This document shows positions 63,982 to 64,000 of a stretch of 64,000 nucleotides of DNA, piece after piece. The DNA is from an uncultured Sphingomonadaceae bacterium (lineage in GTDB: Bacteria; Pseudomonadota; Alphaproteobacteria; Sphingomonadales; Sphingomonadaceae), in assembly GCA_947497315.1 (NCBI GenBank), contig CANMFX010000001.1, positions 186,001-250,000 on the forward strand, given 5' to 3'. The position numbers and the translations under genes are program-made. Numbering within the stretch: position 1 is the stretch's first letter; the number at the start of each line of letters is the position of its first letter. The notes under the pieces are model-generated. The model had not been told where the DNA came from. It saw only the letters and a list, made by a program, of their open reading frames with translations, and did not search any database.

Positions 63982-64000
63982 TTCCTTTGGACACGACTTA

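Overview
The window looks like chromosomal DNA of a sphingomonad (Alphaproteobacteria, Sphingomonadales), probably a marine or freshwater member near Sphingopyxis, Sphingorhabdus or Parasphingorhabdus. The signs are a GapR/DUF2312 gene, an EipA/DUF1134 envelope gene, the hisC-tyrC / metX-metW divergon, a HAD-dapD pair, exosortase-A-type glycan genes, a carotenoid oxygenase, and frequent ATGA or TGATG start/stop overlaps. The genus is an inference. I see no rRNA, tRNA, CRISPR array, phage block or transposase; almost all DNA is coding, with about 70 genes on both strands.

Layout. 0-5 kb: cutA and heme A synthase (ctaA), a MerC-type membrane protein with a Zur-like Fur regulator, then dxs. 5-10.4 kb: a surface S8 protease lipoprotein, a HAD nucleotidase with dapD, and a carotenoid oxygenase. 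10.4-16.8 kb: ruvC-ruvA-ruvB with a YebC gene upstream, a CPBP protease, YbjQ, gapR, DUF1244, pyruvate kinase. 16.9-20.4 kb: a penicillin-acylase-type hydrolase divergent from a membrane-bound AraC regulator; this pair has a different base composition and looks acquired. 20.6-25.1 kb: an alpha/beta hydrolase, ribB-ribH with a striking operator region, and an NsrR-like / truncated haemoglobin / YeaR-like nitric oxide cluster. 25.1-30.3 kb: a bacterial voltage-gated sodium channel, a tyrosine degradation operon (hpd, VOC protein, FAH-type hydrolase), an Lrp regulator and a BASS transporter. 30.4-36.8 kb: dipeptide epimerase, two exosortase-A-type polysaccharide genes, an alanine/proline-rich membrane protein, and an S24 repressor facing two small unknown genes across an operator array. 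36.9-46.5 kb: small metabolic and stress genes, tyrC-hisC, metX-metW, a crotonase, an SLC13 transporter and a 1-Cys peroxiredoxin. 46.5-56.4 kb, mostly minus strand: prfC, pheT, pheS, rplT, rpmI, an AraC regulator, hisN, a DsbB-like protein, prs, a LytTR regulator. 56.6-64 kb: a DUF2306 membrane protein, nadE-gltX, a TonB-like protein, ribD-ribE and eipA.

How the genes fit together. Riboflavin synthesis is represented at two loci 40 kb apart (ribB-ribH and ribD-ribE); GTP cyclohydrolase II must be elsewhere because the RibA-like half of RibB has lost its zinc cysteines. The most notable feature is that RibB carries an N-terminal helix-turn-helix domain and that its promoter holds three helically phased palindromes (centres about 31.5 and 21.5 bp apart), suggesting that this enzyme may regulate its own operon. 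A second notable cluster is an NsrR-like regulator, a near-perfect NsrR-type operator, a group III truncated haemoglobin, an unnamed three-helix membrane protein and a DUF1971/YeaR-like protein, probably a nitric oxide response operon. A third is the S24 repressor with TCCTA boxes repeated every 19-20 bp. Two short inverted-repeat elements (about 2069-2359 and 10391-10551) look like non-autonomous mobile or repetitive elements.
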